A stretch of DNA of 64,000 nt. It comes from Macrolepiota albuminosa (taxonomy: Eukaryota; Basidiomycota; Agaricomycetes; Agaricales; Agaricaceae). Below the pieces are notes generated by a model. It had not been told where the DNA came from, did no database searches, and saw nothing but the letters and a program-made list of their open reading frames with translations. Made by a program: the position numbers and the translations under genes. The DNA is taken from contig JAMWFC010000021.1 in assembly GCA_027475525.1 (NCBI GenBank), positions 1-64,000 on the forward strand. Direction: 5' to 3'. The number at the start of each line of letters is the position of its first letter. Within the stretch, counting starts at the first letter, position 1. Shown piece by piece: positions 40,970 to 50,559 of the stretch.

Positions 40970-42118
40970 TATAGAATAGGCTCACAAGAAAAGAAAAGAA
41001 AAGAAAAGAAAACGGTCGAATGCTTGCTGCTTGCTGGGGTTCCATGTACCCTCAATAATCAATTTACGCCTTCACCGCGCGTCTTCCAATAAAAAATAAG
41101 GGGAGGGAATGGCCCTGCTGTCTGATATCTGACGTCTGGTGTCTGGCCACTACGTTCTTCGTTACCGCGTCCATACCTAACAATGTCCCCACGTGGGTGT
41201 ATCTGGTATATAACAAACAACTTATGTATATATAATGACTCACGATACAACAGATAGCACCAGCACCCCTTCCACTCCCCAAAATGTCTCAAGACTCGAC
41301 TGTCGGTTCGTTCACACTCGATCGCGATGTATTCTTGAGCTTGAACCGCGACGCGCACGCGCCGGCTCTCTCAGTTCACGAATTATCCCAGCTTGTGCTT
41401 GTATTCTGAAGAAGAGCTCGAGGCGGCGCTGGTTAATGAGATGAAGGGAACGGGAGCAGATGTACGCCGACTGGTGAGTTGGTGTTGATTTGACGCTTGA
41501 TTCGATTTCTGGGGTGTCTGACGACTTGGTTATCAAGGTCTACCTCATTGCTCGCTTCGCCGCAACCATGAATACTTGCAACATTCTCTGAACGAATCTC
41601 AAGCAGTAGAATCTCAATACTCTCCTCCAGGTCTCCCATCTCTTTCAACTGGGCTCGGTAGTCTTCAGGTAATCCCTTACGACACTTCCACTCGAAAACG
41701 CAAATCTACTAAAACCCACATTAGTTTTCTTTTTTTTCTTTTTCCTCGCATAAGGGGTAAAGAACAAGACTTCGCAACGCACTTCGAACCTGCTCCCCAT
41801 ACATCTCAATAATCTCATCAACAAGCTCGACGGATTGCTCCCATCTGCGCAGGGACTTGTGCATCTTCTCAACGTTCCCGCAGTTGCTGTCGATGAATCT
41901 GGTTATTGATTATGTCGAGCGTAGTCCTGACTTAGTGCGTAGTCCAAACTTAATTCGGTAAATAGTGGATTGAATTTTTGCTCTCGTAGTCGAGATAAGC
42001 CCTTCCATGTAGTACTACGGCCCAACAGACCAGTTTGAACTTTTTGAAACGCCCAGCAAACTCGAGCTCAGCACTCAGGACTCTCATTCGATGCCTTCCT
42101 TCGCCTCTTCCTAATTAT
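40970..42118 (+). repeat. Decayed gene unit R2, copy 2
   Basis: An (AAGAA)n run and a block containing ggtcgaatgcttgctgcttg open a segment shared with copy 3 (from about 54415). Plus-strand coding remnants are SQDSTVGSFTLDRDVF-type codons (about 41284), YSEEELEAALVNEMKGTGAD (about 41392-41460), HSLNESQAVESQYSPPGLPS (about 41580-41680, then a GTAATC donor) and LNNLINKLDGLLPSAQGLVH LL... (about 41808-41880). The first two blocks are in different frames and the second intron region is altered, so this copy is broken. It is cut at about 42118, where the 3' end of the next gene's sequence begins. Confidence 0.55.
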
Positions 42119-42153
42119 GGAAACAAGTTCTCGATTGCTCTATTGAGGTGTAT

Positions 42154-43854
42154 TTAGTCAAAGTAAAATACACGACCGTTTTCTGTAATTGGTATTTGTT
42201 TTGGTAATTCAAGAATACCATACGGTGTGATAGCTAGCCGCTGGGGATCGGTGACTCCTTCAAGGCGAAGGATCGTCTGCACATACCCAAAGGGTACCGG
42301 GTCTCTGTGCTCCTCCGGCGCCTCATCATATTTAACACCCAAAGGTAATGCCTCAGCATCCATGACTTCTTCATCCTCATTATTTTTGAAAACGGTATCG
42401 AGATGCGCTTCCCACTCTGCTGGCGCTCGCTGTGGCCATGGATATTCTTGATCAAAGATCTGGCTATGGCCACCAGCATCATAACAGACAGCATAACAAA
42501 ATCGACGGGTCACAACCTTGACCTTAGCATGGCGATTCACAAGCTGTTCATTCCAGTCCGCTCTCTCAGAAGGCTGCTTCGACAGTAGCGAAGCAAGGAG
42601 GGTTTGATCAAAGTCTAGTATAAAGATCTTAGCTGGTCCAGCGTCGCCTGCGCTTTCGGTTTTTACCAGGACACGAGTTCCAGCGACAGATGGGGAGCCG
42701 GAGAGGTACAAGTTTAGTGTTCGAGCGCCATCCCGACAATTGTATACCTCGCGCATCCCAGGTGGGTCCTCTGAGGTTGCAAATGACTATAATAACAGTC
42801 AGTGAGAAGAAGTGGTGAAACATGTCTTGAAATGCACAGGTATATCTCCTGAAAGGAGTTCGGTCTTGAAGATCGTTATGCGGCCCTCGCAATCATGATC
42901 GTGGACGATTATCGGGCCTGAAGTCGAGGTGCTCCTTCGCCCAAGACTATGGTTTATCATATGCAGATCGGTGTGTTCGCCCTCATAGAACTGGAGATAA
43001 TCTTCTCCATCGTCTGCGTCTACCGAGAACGCACAAAGCACAGCACCGTGATCATGCGCTAAACTGCCGGCCAGGACAATCTTGCGGGGAGTGATATACT
43101 GTAAATCCGCGGAATGCTGTGAATAAAAGTCAGGGAATGAGGATTACAATGAACGAACAACCACTGAACTTGAATCTTTCTGAGGGGAACTTGAGGTATC
43201 TTGACCATACAAAGATCCCCGCTGTCTGCATTCCATGTAGCGATCAAGTCTGCCCTAAGATCGAGCGGGAAGTCACGACGTCCCCGGTAATCGTGGTAAT
43301 CCATGCGGTCATAAATAGAGGAGAAAACATCTTTCCAAAGAGGCCGAACAGAGTCTATGGAAGCCACGCAAAGAGAGACCGTCGGTCCTACCACAGATAA
43401 ATCCCCATAGCCAGCTTGGGCTGGACAATGACATTCGCGGAGAAGCTCTCCAGTCCAGTTGTGAGCTCGGAAATGAACACCGGAGTTACTTCTAATAGTG
43501 ATTGAGTATGATAGTATTACGATGCAAGCTGGACACTGACTGCCACTCGGCTGTCACAAAACCGACATCGGGTACAATTTCTAGACGGTGTGGTGCGTAG
43601 TCAAGTTCGAGGAAACGTTCCAAAGTGATTCTATCCGCTTGAGTCTGTCGAGCAGATGTCGTATTAGCCATGTAGATGACTGTCATTGGGCTTTCTGTCA
43701 CTGGTATAAATAATGGGAACGCTTTCCAGAACAGTATCTGGTCATCCATCACAGACCAGGCTTCTCGGGTCCGCGCTTCCCGTTCCACGTCTGGGTCATC
43801 CACTGGAAAAGCAAGGATTTTAGAAAGGGTTGGCTTTCCGTCCAACCACACCAT
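42154..43854 (-). CDS. Conserved hypothetical protein (F-box-family-like, no F-box seen)
   Basis: Four or five exons, starting at the ATG at 43854 (MVWLDGKPTLSKILAFPVDD). Exon 1 includes QILFWKAFPLFIPVTESPMT and runs to about 43536. Later exons contain VTPVFISELTTGLESF-like codons, SLCVASIDSVRPLWKDVFSS, IYDRMDYHDYRGRRDFPLDL, KIVLAGSLAHDHGAVLCAFS and HDHDCEGRITIFKTELLSGD. The last exon is MREVYNCRDGARTLNLYLSG ... FCYAVCYDAGGHSQIF ... ENGRVFYFD. The pattern of short beta-strand-like blocks resembles the C-terminal parts of agaricomycete F-box proteins, but I see no F-box at the N-terminus, so this is a guess. It appears intact. Its last exon is the source of the fragment at 24.0-24.4 kb. Confidence 0.6.
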
Positions 43855-43919
43855 GACTGAGGGAGGAGAAGAATGTGGAGGGGAACTCCATCAGAAAAAC
43901 GGGCTTTTAAGTGATGAAT

Positions 43920-44060
43920 GAAGCTAACACATGACCGAGGACATACATAGATTACATAAATAATTTAGAATTTGGCAAGTCTCTCGCGGTGTGGGTCCCA
44001 GGGAAAATTACAAAAATCTTAACATTTTGGAAGTAACAGGAGACACAAACCTGAGACATG
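43920..44060. other. Spacer and duplication boundary
   Basis: A short AT-rich spacer between the start of the 42-44 kb gene and the left edge of the duplicated gene fragment (about 44060). Nothing coding is recognised. Confidence 0.3.
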
Positions 44061-45230
44061 GATTCTTTACTTGTAACTGAGTTTACATTGCTCAAGTCTC
44101 CACGCTCAAATCCCAAAACACCGTCACTGAAACGTGCAGCAAAGATAAGGAACGTCACACTGTAAGCCATGCGGAAAAGCTGCCGGCTGTCCCATCCAAG
44201 CCTCAAGTAAAATCATCACAGCGTGTTTCCCGTATTGTTCCCGCTAACAATCCGAACTGGCTTGAGAATAAGGCTGAACGTTACCGGAAGGAGATGGAGG
44301 CGTGGAATGCCTTTATAGAGGCGGAGAGGGCCGTCGAGCGCGCCAAGGCAGAGGTGGAAGAGCGAAAGGCGAGGGAGGTGGAAGAAGCGAAGACAGCCCG
44401 TATCGCCAAGTTTGACACGACCATGAGCCATCTAGACGGACTCCTCAAGGTGGCAAGGGAAGCAAAGCAAAAGTGGGAGCAACAGAAAAAGGAGAATGAG
44501 AAGATGATCAAAGAGATAGGCTCCGCCCAGAACAGGATCGGTCAGATGATTGATATGGAGAAGGTCCGGGCAATGGTGAGTTATCCGGCAATACCAACTT
44601 CGCGGCTAGAGCTGATAACAACTCGCTTAGTTTGATCCTGAAGTCCTCAAAACGTCCTCATTCTCCTCTGTAGTTGGTCCCCCTGTAGTTCGACAGGAAA
44701 GAGCTATCGTGAGTCGTAGAATTGTTTGGATATTGCAATGATAGCTCATATAATTGATAGCATGAACCTGTGATCGTGCCCTCGTCGTCGTCTGTCAAGC
44801 CCACCGACAAGAGCTCTGATGACAATGTCGACCACACTGCAGCAGAACGCAGCTGACCGCCCTAGACCTCACCGAGTCCTGCCTAGCAATGCTGTTAAAC
44901 ATGGAGCGGCCCGCACAAGCAAGACAGATGTCAAGACCACTACCGCTGACAGCTCCAGCGCACTACAACAGAACGCAACCGACCACCCTGGACCATCCCG
45001 AGTTCCGCACAGTGCGGGGCATGAAGCGGTTCGCACAAGCAAGACCATTGAAAAAGCCGCCCCTTCTGTTGAGAACCTGCAGCAGAACTCAGCCGACCGC
45101 GCTGGACCCCTCGAGTCCTGCCCGGTGCTGGGCACGCAGAGGCTCGCACAAGCAAGACCATCGAGAAAACTGCTTCTGTTGACAAATCCAGCGCAGCGAA
45201 GCAGAACACAGCAGATCCCGCTGGACCAGC
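44060..45230 (+). pseudogene. Partial inverted copy of the 19-22 kb acidic repeat protein gene
   Basis: Matches the reverse complement of about 19530-20660. It starts inside exon 3, with ESMSQVC-type unrelated codons and then KPQVKSSQRVSRIVPANNPN and ERYRKEMEAWNAFIEAERAV. It keeps the exon 3 donor (ATG followed by GTGAGTTATCC), the intron, and the repeat exon (LQQNAADRPRPHRVLPSNAV, LQQNATDHPGPSRVPHSAGH, LQQNSADRAGP). Small deletions break the repeat exon frame. The copy stops abruptly at CCCGCTGGACC (about 45227), where it is joined to a reversed piece matching the DUF262 gene start. N-terminal exons are absent. Confidence 0.8.
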
Positions 45231-45281
45231 TTGCCATGAAAGAAAAAAGATTCAACACAACACGTAAATACACGTCAATAA
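45229..45281 (-). repeat. Reversed copy of the DUF262 gene start
   Basis: The reverse complement of about 53 bp here matches 26955-27009 (attattgacgtgtatttacg, then cttttttctttcATGGCAAG) with one mismatch. It includes the promoter end and the first codons of the DUF262 gene. The sequence further up (45282-45456), which is absent from 27 kb, may be the original upstream region of that gene. Confidence 0.75.
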
Positions 45282-45456
45282 TGGTCTATCGTTTAAACGA
45301 CAATCAGCTAAGCTTAACACACAGCACAAACCGTGAGATTCTGACAGTCACGAAATTTAAGGAAATCCTACAAAATGCAGACATTTTGAGTGCATTGTTC
45401 TGTAGATATACCGTGTCGCAAATTTACAAGAAATGGCAAACTTTCCGTGAATATTA

Positions 45457-45850
45457 CTGTAATACGAAGTAAGAGTAAGTCTAATGCCTCAGTCTTTGGA
45501 AAAGAACTATATTCAACCTGTAATACGAAGTAAGAGTAAGTCTAATGCTACAGGTCGAACATAAGTATGGACTAGGCTAGCGGGAGGTAAAGTTACGTAC
45601 CCTCAGTCTTTGGAAAAGAACTGAGGGCCAGTAAGGGCAGTGTATGGACTAGGCTAGCGGGAGGTAAAGTTACGTACCCTCAGTCTTTGGAAAAGAACTG
45701 AGGGCCAGTAAGGGCAGTGTCTCCTGAATAGGGTGAACGGTGGCTGATAAACTATATAGGACGATCGACCACGATCGTCTTAGAGAACAGGTGTAAGCAA
45801 AGAAAAGAAAACAAGAACCAAGTTTGAGATGCCGGGAAGTAACCGGCGCA
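45457..45850 (-). repeat. LTR-like leader segment with spliced and unspliced copies
   Basis: On the minus strand there is a TATA box (CCTATATAGT, about 45758-45752) and a TCAGTT initiator (about 45624). These precede block B' (45622-45601), a 53-bp GTACGT...CTGTAG stretch (45600-45548) and block A' (45547-45518). A 9-bp linker (45517-45509) is followed by B' (45508-45487) joined directly to A' (45486-45457). This is the same arrangement as in the 31.8 kb LTR, although the sequences differ. No coding part of a retroelement is attached, so it could be a solo LTR or a captured promoter. The B' block with its following bases forms a CCTCAGT...ACTGAGG hairpin. Confidence 0.5.
45565..45720. repeat. 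77-bp tandem duplication in the LTR-like segment
   Basis: 45565-45641 and 45642-45718 are identical (two more bases match by chance). The unit starts gtatggactaggctagcggg and includes the cctcagtctttggaaaagaa block. Same period as the other 77-bp duplications. Confidence 0.95.
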
Positions 45851-46134
45851 CCCACAGCACAAAGCCTCAGATTTCGACCGACAGGAATTTACAAACATAT
45901 ATAAATTCTTCTATGTTTTTCTATCATTTCAATTTCAGAGATTTTTCTTCTTGGGAAATTTGACGAAACTTGAATAACGTTGACATAGATCTACATTCGA
46001 AATGTTTAGGACTTAGGAAAAAACCTCGTGCGAGCATATACATATATACGCGCGCGCGCGTGAGCGTGTCAGCGTCGACGCGTCTCTCCAATTCCCACAG
46101 CTGCAGCCATTATATCAATTTATCTTGATGTCCT

Positions 46135-47397
46135 ATGCCATCTGATCGAGGTGTACGTATTCCTTGCTATTGCCCAAGGTGTACGAAGCATCCAGAAGGT
46201 TTCACGTACCAATCACGGCAGCAAGTAGCACGGCACACAAAGAACTATGGTCAACAACGCATCAGACCTCAGTCCGGATCTTTGGCTAAGTGTAGCATAA
46301 TTGGAGCTTCAAGAATAGATGATGGACTACATACAGGTACTAGTACTCAGAATCTGGAGACCCAATCAAAAATCATGTCGAAATTGCCTTTGGAATCTCC
46401 ATTTCATGTACCTGGCCATCAAGAGGTTCTCCAGACACTGTTCCGTGCCCCTTCGCTTGCATCATCTCATGGGGGAATATCTCGTCACGGTTCTTTCAGT
46501 GGGATACAATCTGGGTCTCATATACCATCACGTCAAGCATCTCATGAATCACTACTATCTCATGCTCTCTCTCGTGCACAGTCTCATCATCCATCTCATA
46601 CCCCATCCTCTGGCAGTGGAACGTCACGCAGATCACCCTCATTGCAAATAACTGCTGAGACTTTTGTTGCTGCAAGCCCGGATCCAGACCCTGATCCATG
46701 GCAAGATCCAACAGAGAATGACGATGCTACAGAGCCAAATCTTGGAATACCTGCGATGAAGGAAGCACCGTGTGTGCGGATGGCTTATTTAAAGGCAGTT
46801 TTAGGAAATGTCTTCGGGAAATTAAGCTGGGAACATGCTTCTCGAGACCTCACTGCAACGTTAAATATTCTTGCTGTTGCAAACGCACTTCCAGAGGACC
46901 CAGTGCCTGTCAGAACCCTTCAAAGCGCCAGAAAACGTCTTGGAATTGATCCCGATGCCTATATAATTCAACAGCCTATTTGTCCGAGCTGCTGGAAGCA
47001 CTTTACGCCGGCTCAATTTAAAGATCTTGATAGCCCTGCCTGCCCCAGTCGAAATTGCACAGGTATTCTTTATACTGAAAAAAATAGTGCACGGATAGCT
47101 ACACTCATTCATCCACGGGTATCAATCATCGAGAGTCTTCATCGAATGTTCTTGCGTCCAGGATTTGCGACTTTGGTGGCTCGAAATGAAGCGCATACAC
47201 CCAATCGCAATGCAGACCCTGAGTTTATTATGACGGACATACATGATGGTGACATGTGGTATCAATCTGAAACAGGGATCTGTCGTGAAGTTGGAAGCTT
47301 GGGAACTATTCGTGATGTCCCAGTAGCTGGCACGCATGCTACCAAACTGTATACACATCGCTTCGGACTTCAACTTACATTAAACACCGACTGGTAA
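46135..47397 (+). pseudogene. Tnp2-type transposase, N-terminal part
   Basis: Starts MPSDRGVRIPCYCPRCTKHP with a cysteine/histidine DNA-binding-like motif (CYCPRC...GFTYQSRQQVARH). A Ser/Gln/His-rich linker follows. Then come the conserved blocks of the family: CVRMAYLKAVLGNVFGKLSW, RTLQSARKRLGIDPDAYIIQ, CPSCWKHFTP, LIHPRVSIIESLHRMFLRPG and FIMTDIHDGDMWYQSETGI. The frame ends at LTLNTDW followed by a stop. Homologues continue into the catalytic region (compare 53 kb to 50.6 kb), which has been deleted here. CACTA transposases cut at the element ends; this truncated product could at most bind DNA. Confidence 0.75.
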
Positions 47398-47445
47398 GCA
47401 ATTCATTGCATCTTTTTAGTGCCATCTAATTAGACTTTAGATGTG

Positions 47446-47999
47446 TCATTGCTGTCGGGATACCAGGGTACGTTCTTTGACAACATCTTCTTTGAGACTC
47501 CGAGCTGATGAGAGAATGCATATCTTGTCAGTTCCTGATATGCAGGCCATCAGCATTTTTGTCAGTCTTCTATTATATATGTCACGCACTTTCATATTGA
47601 TATCTTTGTAGGCCACTTCACTTGCTTCCGCTTTCTTTACTTCTGATTTTAACAGGGCATCGTCACGATCAGATTCATCCGAGCTTTCACCTGACGTTGT
47701 ACTTGGATTTTCATTCCGAATGTCATCAAGATTCTTCTGTAGGACCTCCACTTTCTTTCGAAGGTTCTTGTTCTCTGCAACGACCTCTGTGAGCTGTTTG
47801 CTCTGGTTTTCGATGGTTTTCTTCAGTCCTTCTAGCTCTTTCATCGTTGTCTTTGTAGTCTCCTGCCATGTGCGCCCCGTCTCTGTATCCTTCACAGAAG
47901 CCTCAATGATCTTCAATCGCTCGCTCTTTCACATCATCCAAACCACCTAGAATTTCGGAGAGTTTGACTTTCTTCATCGGCTCAGCAGCAGAAGACATG
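47446..47999 (-). CDS. CACTA-associated coiled-coil protein (element 1)
   Basis: The likely start is the ATG at 47999 (SSAAEPMKKVKLSEILGGLD), with a frame change near 47920 that could be a short intron. The body is coiled coil (KELEGLKKTIENQSKQLTEV; ENKNLRKKVEVLQKNLDD), followed by an acidic patch (SGESSDESDRDD) and EASEVAYKDINMKV. The last 45 codons beyond a GTGCGTG-like donor may be intronic. It is clearly related to the plus-strand gene at 48760 in element 2: same order of coiled coil, SDE/DSD patch and A.AYVD..FKV. It is convergent with the transposase, as in CACTA elements that encode a second, DNA-binding or accessory product. Confidence 0.6.
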
Positions 48000-48759
48000 G
48001 TATTCAAGTTTGAAAAGCAGGGATGTCGTTATCGATGATTCGATGTGGTGGCAGTCAGTGAGATCTAGAGAAGTGACGTGTACTTGCATCCGCCAAGACC
48101 GTTGACTGCTGTCAAAGTTCGTGTCATTGTATCCCTCGATTCGACGTTCCAAGCTTTCATGTACATTCTTGTCATTGTAATATAATAGCTTATAGCGCTA
48201 GTTTATACGTTTGAAATGCGTACGCGCGCGCGCGTACCCAGGTTCGATTTTATAATCAGGACGCGACCAAAAAATGATAGATATATACTCAGTAAAACCT
48301 TCGTGAAATCAAGCTGCTATGACAAAAAAAGGTCTCATTTCAGTCATATTCTCTTATGAGTCAATTTGACCTGAAATCGTCAAGAAATGTTGGGACAATC
48401 TGAATTTGTCTGGCATTTCACATCAATCAAAATTTAAGGCTTTGTGCTGTGACCACAGCGATGAGTCTATTCTGACAATTACCAAGATAACTGTTGAATT
48501 CTACTTGAATATCCTGATAAGAAAATTCACTTAACGTGGCTCGAACCGCAGCACGCGGTTTTATTATTTCGCTGCAATTCACCCAATACTCCATGCATCT
48601 TGTCAATGAACGATATCGTGCTCAAGAATATATATACTGTACAATCCTGGCTTGCAAAAGAAGGCTGCTGAATACATGAAGATTGCGTCACATACGACGC
48701 CTTGACATGTCACCGAACATCGCTTTTGTCAACCTTGAACTCGATTTGCCAGTACTATC

Positions 48760-50449
48760 AGATGTCTGCACCTCTTTCCAGCTTATCTTTCACACCAGTG
48801 AGAGTTGTGTTGTCAGCATCAGGTCCCTTGAAATCGAGCCAAGTGCTAGCAAAAATTGTAGAATTTGAAGGACGTCTTGAAGTTGTCGAGCAAAAGCTAC
48901 CCAAGATTGAGGAGACCAATCAACTTGTAGCGCATGTCAAGGAGTTGTTGAAGAGAACCAAAACGCAGCAGAAGGATATTGATTTCTTGAAAAAAGAGAA
49001 CGAGCAGCTGAAGAGCAAAATTACAGGAAGAGCAATTGTCAACAATGAAACGACTACAGATGATTCAGAAGCATCAACTGATGATTCAGACAGTGACAGA
49101 GAGGGGATTTCACTCATAAAGATGGAGGAGGAGGTTGAGAGAAGTGCTTTAGCATATGTAGACAATGCTTTTAAGGTGCGTGAAAGTCATCGCAACAAAG
49201 AAAATTGACTTACTATCTAGTTCTGAAAGAAGCTGACTCATTACACATTCAATCACAATATGGGCATCAGAAAATTCTCTGAAGCTGACCCACCACCATA
49301 CCCAGACACTAGTGACCAAGTAATGTGGCCTTGCATACCTGGAACCAATGACCCAGTGAAAGGTTTTGATGGGACAAGCCATGGAATGATGATGACAACT
49401 ACTACTCGATCCACTGGATAATGGGGTGGATGCAACGGCATGGTGCAGAGGTTATACCAAATGCGAAGCCTGCACTACTACATATCAGTGATGAAGACCA
49501 TCAAAAGTGGGTTCGGAAAAGGTTTACTAACCTTCAAAAGAAGATTAAGGATGTGCAGACATGTAAAAAGAGGAATGCAGAAATAGAGATGGCTCAGAGT
49601 GCAGGTGGGTCAGATGAGATCATTGCTGTTAGTAATGAGGTGGTCAAAAAAAAGAAACATCTTAGTGCTGCGACATTGAGAAGTCGTGCTGCTGGAGTAC
49701 GTACAATAGTTTCAATTTTGGCATTTCTAACTCATCTGGTTCTCATCTAGAAGCTGGTTATCAGATTATCGCAACGTGCAAAGCTCCTGGTCAATTCACC
49801 CTACCGCAATCGGAAGTATGACCCAGCATTTGTATCATCATTAATGTTGGATGATGAGGATGAGTATGATGCAAATGGCAAACTGACCAACCGGTTTGTC
49901 TCCTGAGCACCTCTATATTGCAGCCAAGAGGTGTGTATCAATTCTAATGTTTTAAAAATAAAAGAAACTGAGTACCTGTTAACAAATGATTAATTTACTT
50001 GCTGCTGTTGATGCTGTACTGATAGAAATGCTGAAACATTATACAGTCCGCATACGAGGAGAGCTGATCAATGTACCACCCAAAAAATCATCAAAGATTG
50101 AATTCAGGGCATGCAAATAGATGATCAATGAGGCATGGCTTGCTCAGGAGGAAAACCAAAGGTGGGATAAGGAGTTATATATCATGGAGAGCAGAAAGGC
50201 ATGGGTGATGACGAAGATCCTGAGGTTATTGCAGCAAAGCGTGAAGAAGTAAAACTGACAAAGAAGGCTATTGCAACAGAGAAGAAAAGGAAGATGTTGG
50301 AATTAGGAAAGGGATGTGAGGCTAAGAAGGTAAAGAAAGGCAAGAAGATATTGAAGAATTGGAGAAAGAGCAAGATGCATGCTGAAGAAACTTCTGAAGG
50401 ACTAGTGGATTCCAGCAATGATGATGATGATGAGCTGGAGTATGATTAA
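48760..50449 (+). pseudogene. CACTA-associated coiled-coil/basic protein (element 2)
   Basis: Exon 1 starts MSAPLSSLSFTPVRVVLSAS and runs through EVVEQKLPKIEETNQLVAHV, an acidic patch (DSEASTDDSDSDREG) and RSALAYVDNAFK to a donor near 49173. Downstream blocks are HQKWVRKRFTNLQKKIKDVQ (about 49500), VNSPYRNRKYDPAFVSSLML (about 49790), TVRIRGELINVPPKKSSKIE (about 50045) and KEEVKLTKKAIATEKKRKML with a charged tail ending DDDDELEYD (50449). Several stops interrupt the blocks. Basic helices suggest DNA binding. The product probably assists transposition, by analogy with second genes of CACTA elements. Confidence 0.55.
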
Positions 50450-50559
50450 AGAAAAATTGCTTGCCTTTACATATTGTCATTAGTCAGTGTCATCTAATAG
50501 CTCTTCCAATTCATTTCTGCTCTAGGGAAAAAACATTAGCAATTAGATACTGAATATAA

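Larger units (their letters stand above)
45853..48451. mobile_element. CACTA-type DNA transposon 1 (internally deleted)
   Basis: Terminal inverted repeats CACAGCACAAAGCCT (45853-45867) and its reverse complement (48437-48451) are flanked by a 3-bp ACC (45850-45852 and 48452-48454), matching the 3-bp target duplications of CACTA elements. Inside are a Tnp2-type transposase N-terminus (plus) and a convergent coiled-coil gene (minus). (CG)6 tracts lie at 46049-46060 and 48223-48234, about 200 bp from each end. Compared with element 2, the transposase is cut after about 420 residues, so this is a non-autonomous deletion derivative. CpG is well retained, suggesting recent origin. Confidence 0.75.

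Noticed and set aside
41064..41358. Minus-strand small membrane protein between R2 and its flank
   Set aside because: Frame is not kept in the equivalent part of copy 3 (54.4-54.7 kb), so it is chance.
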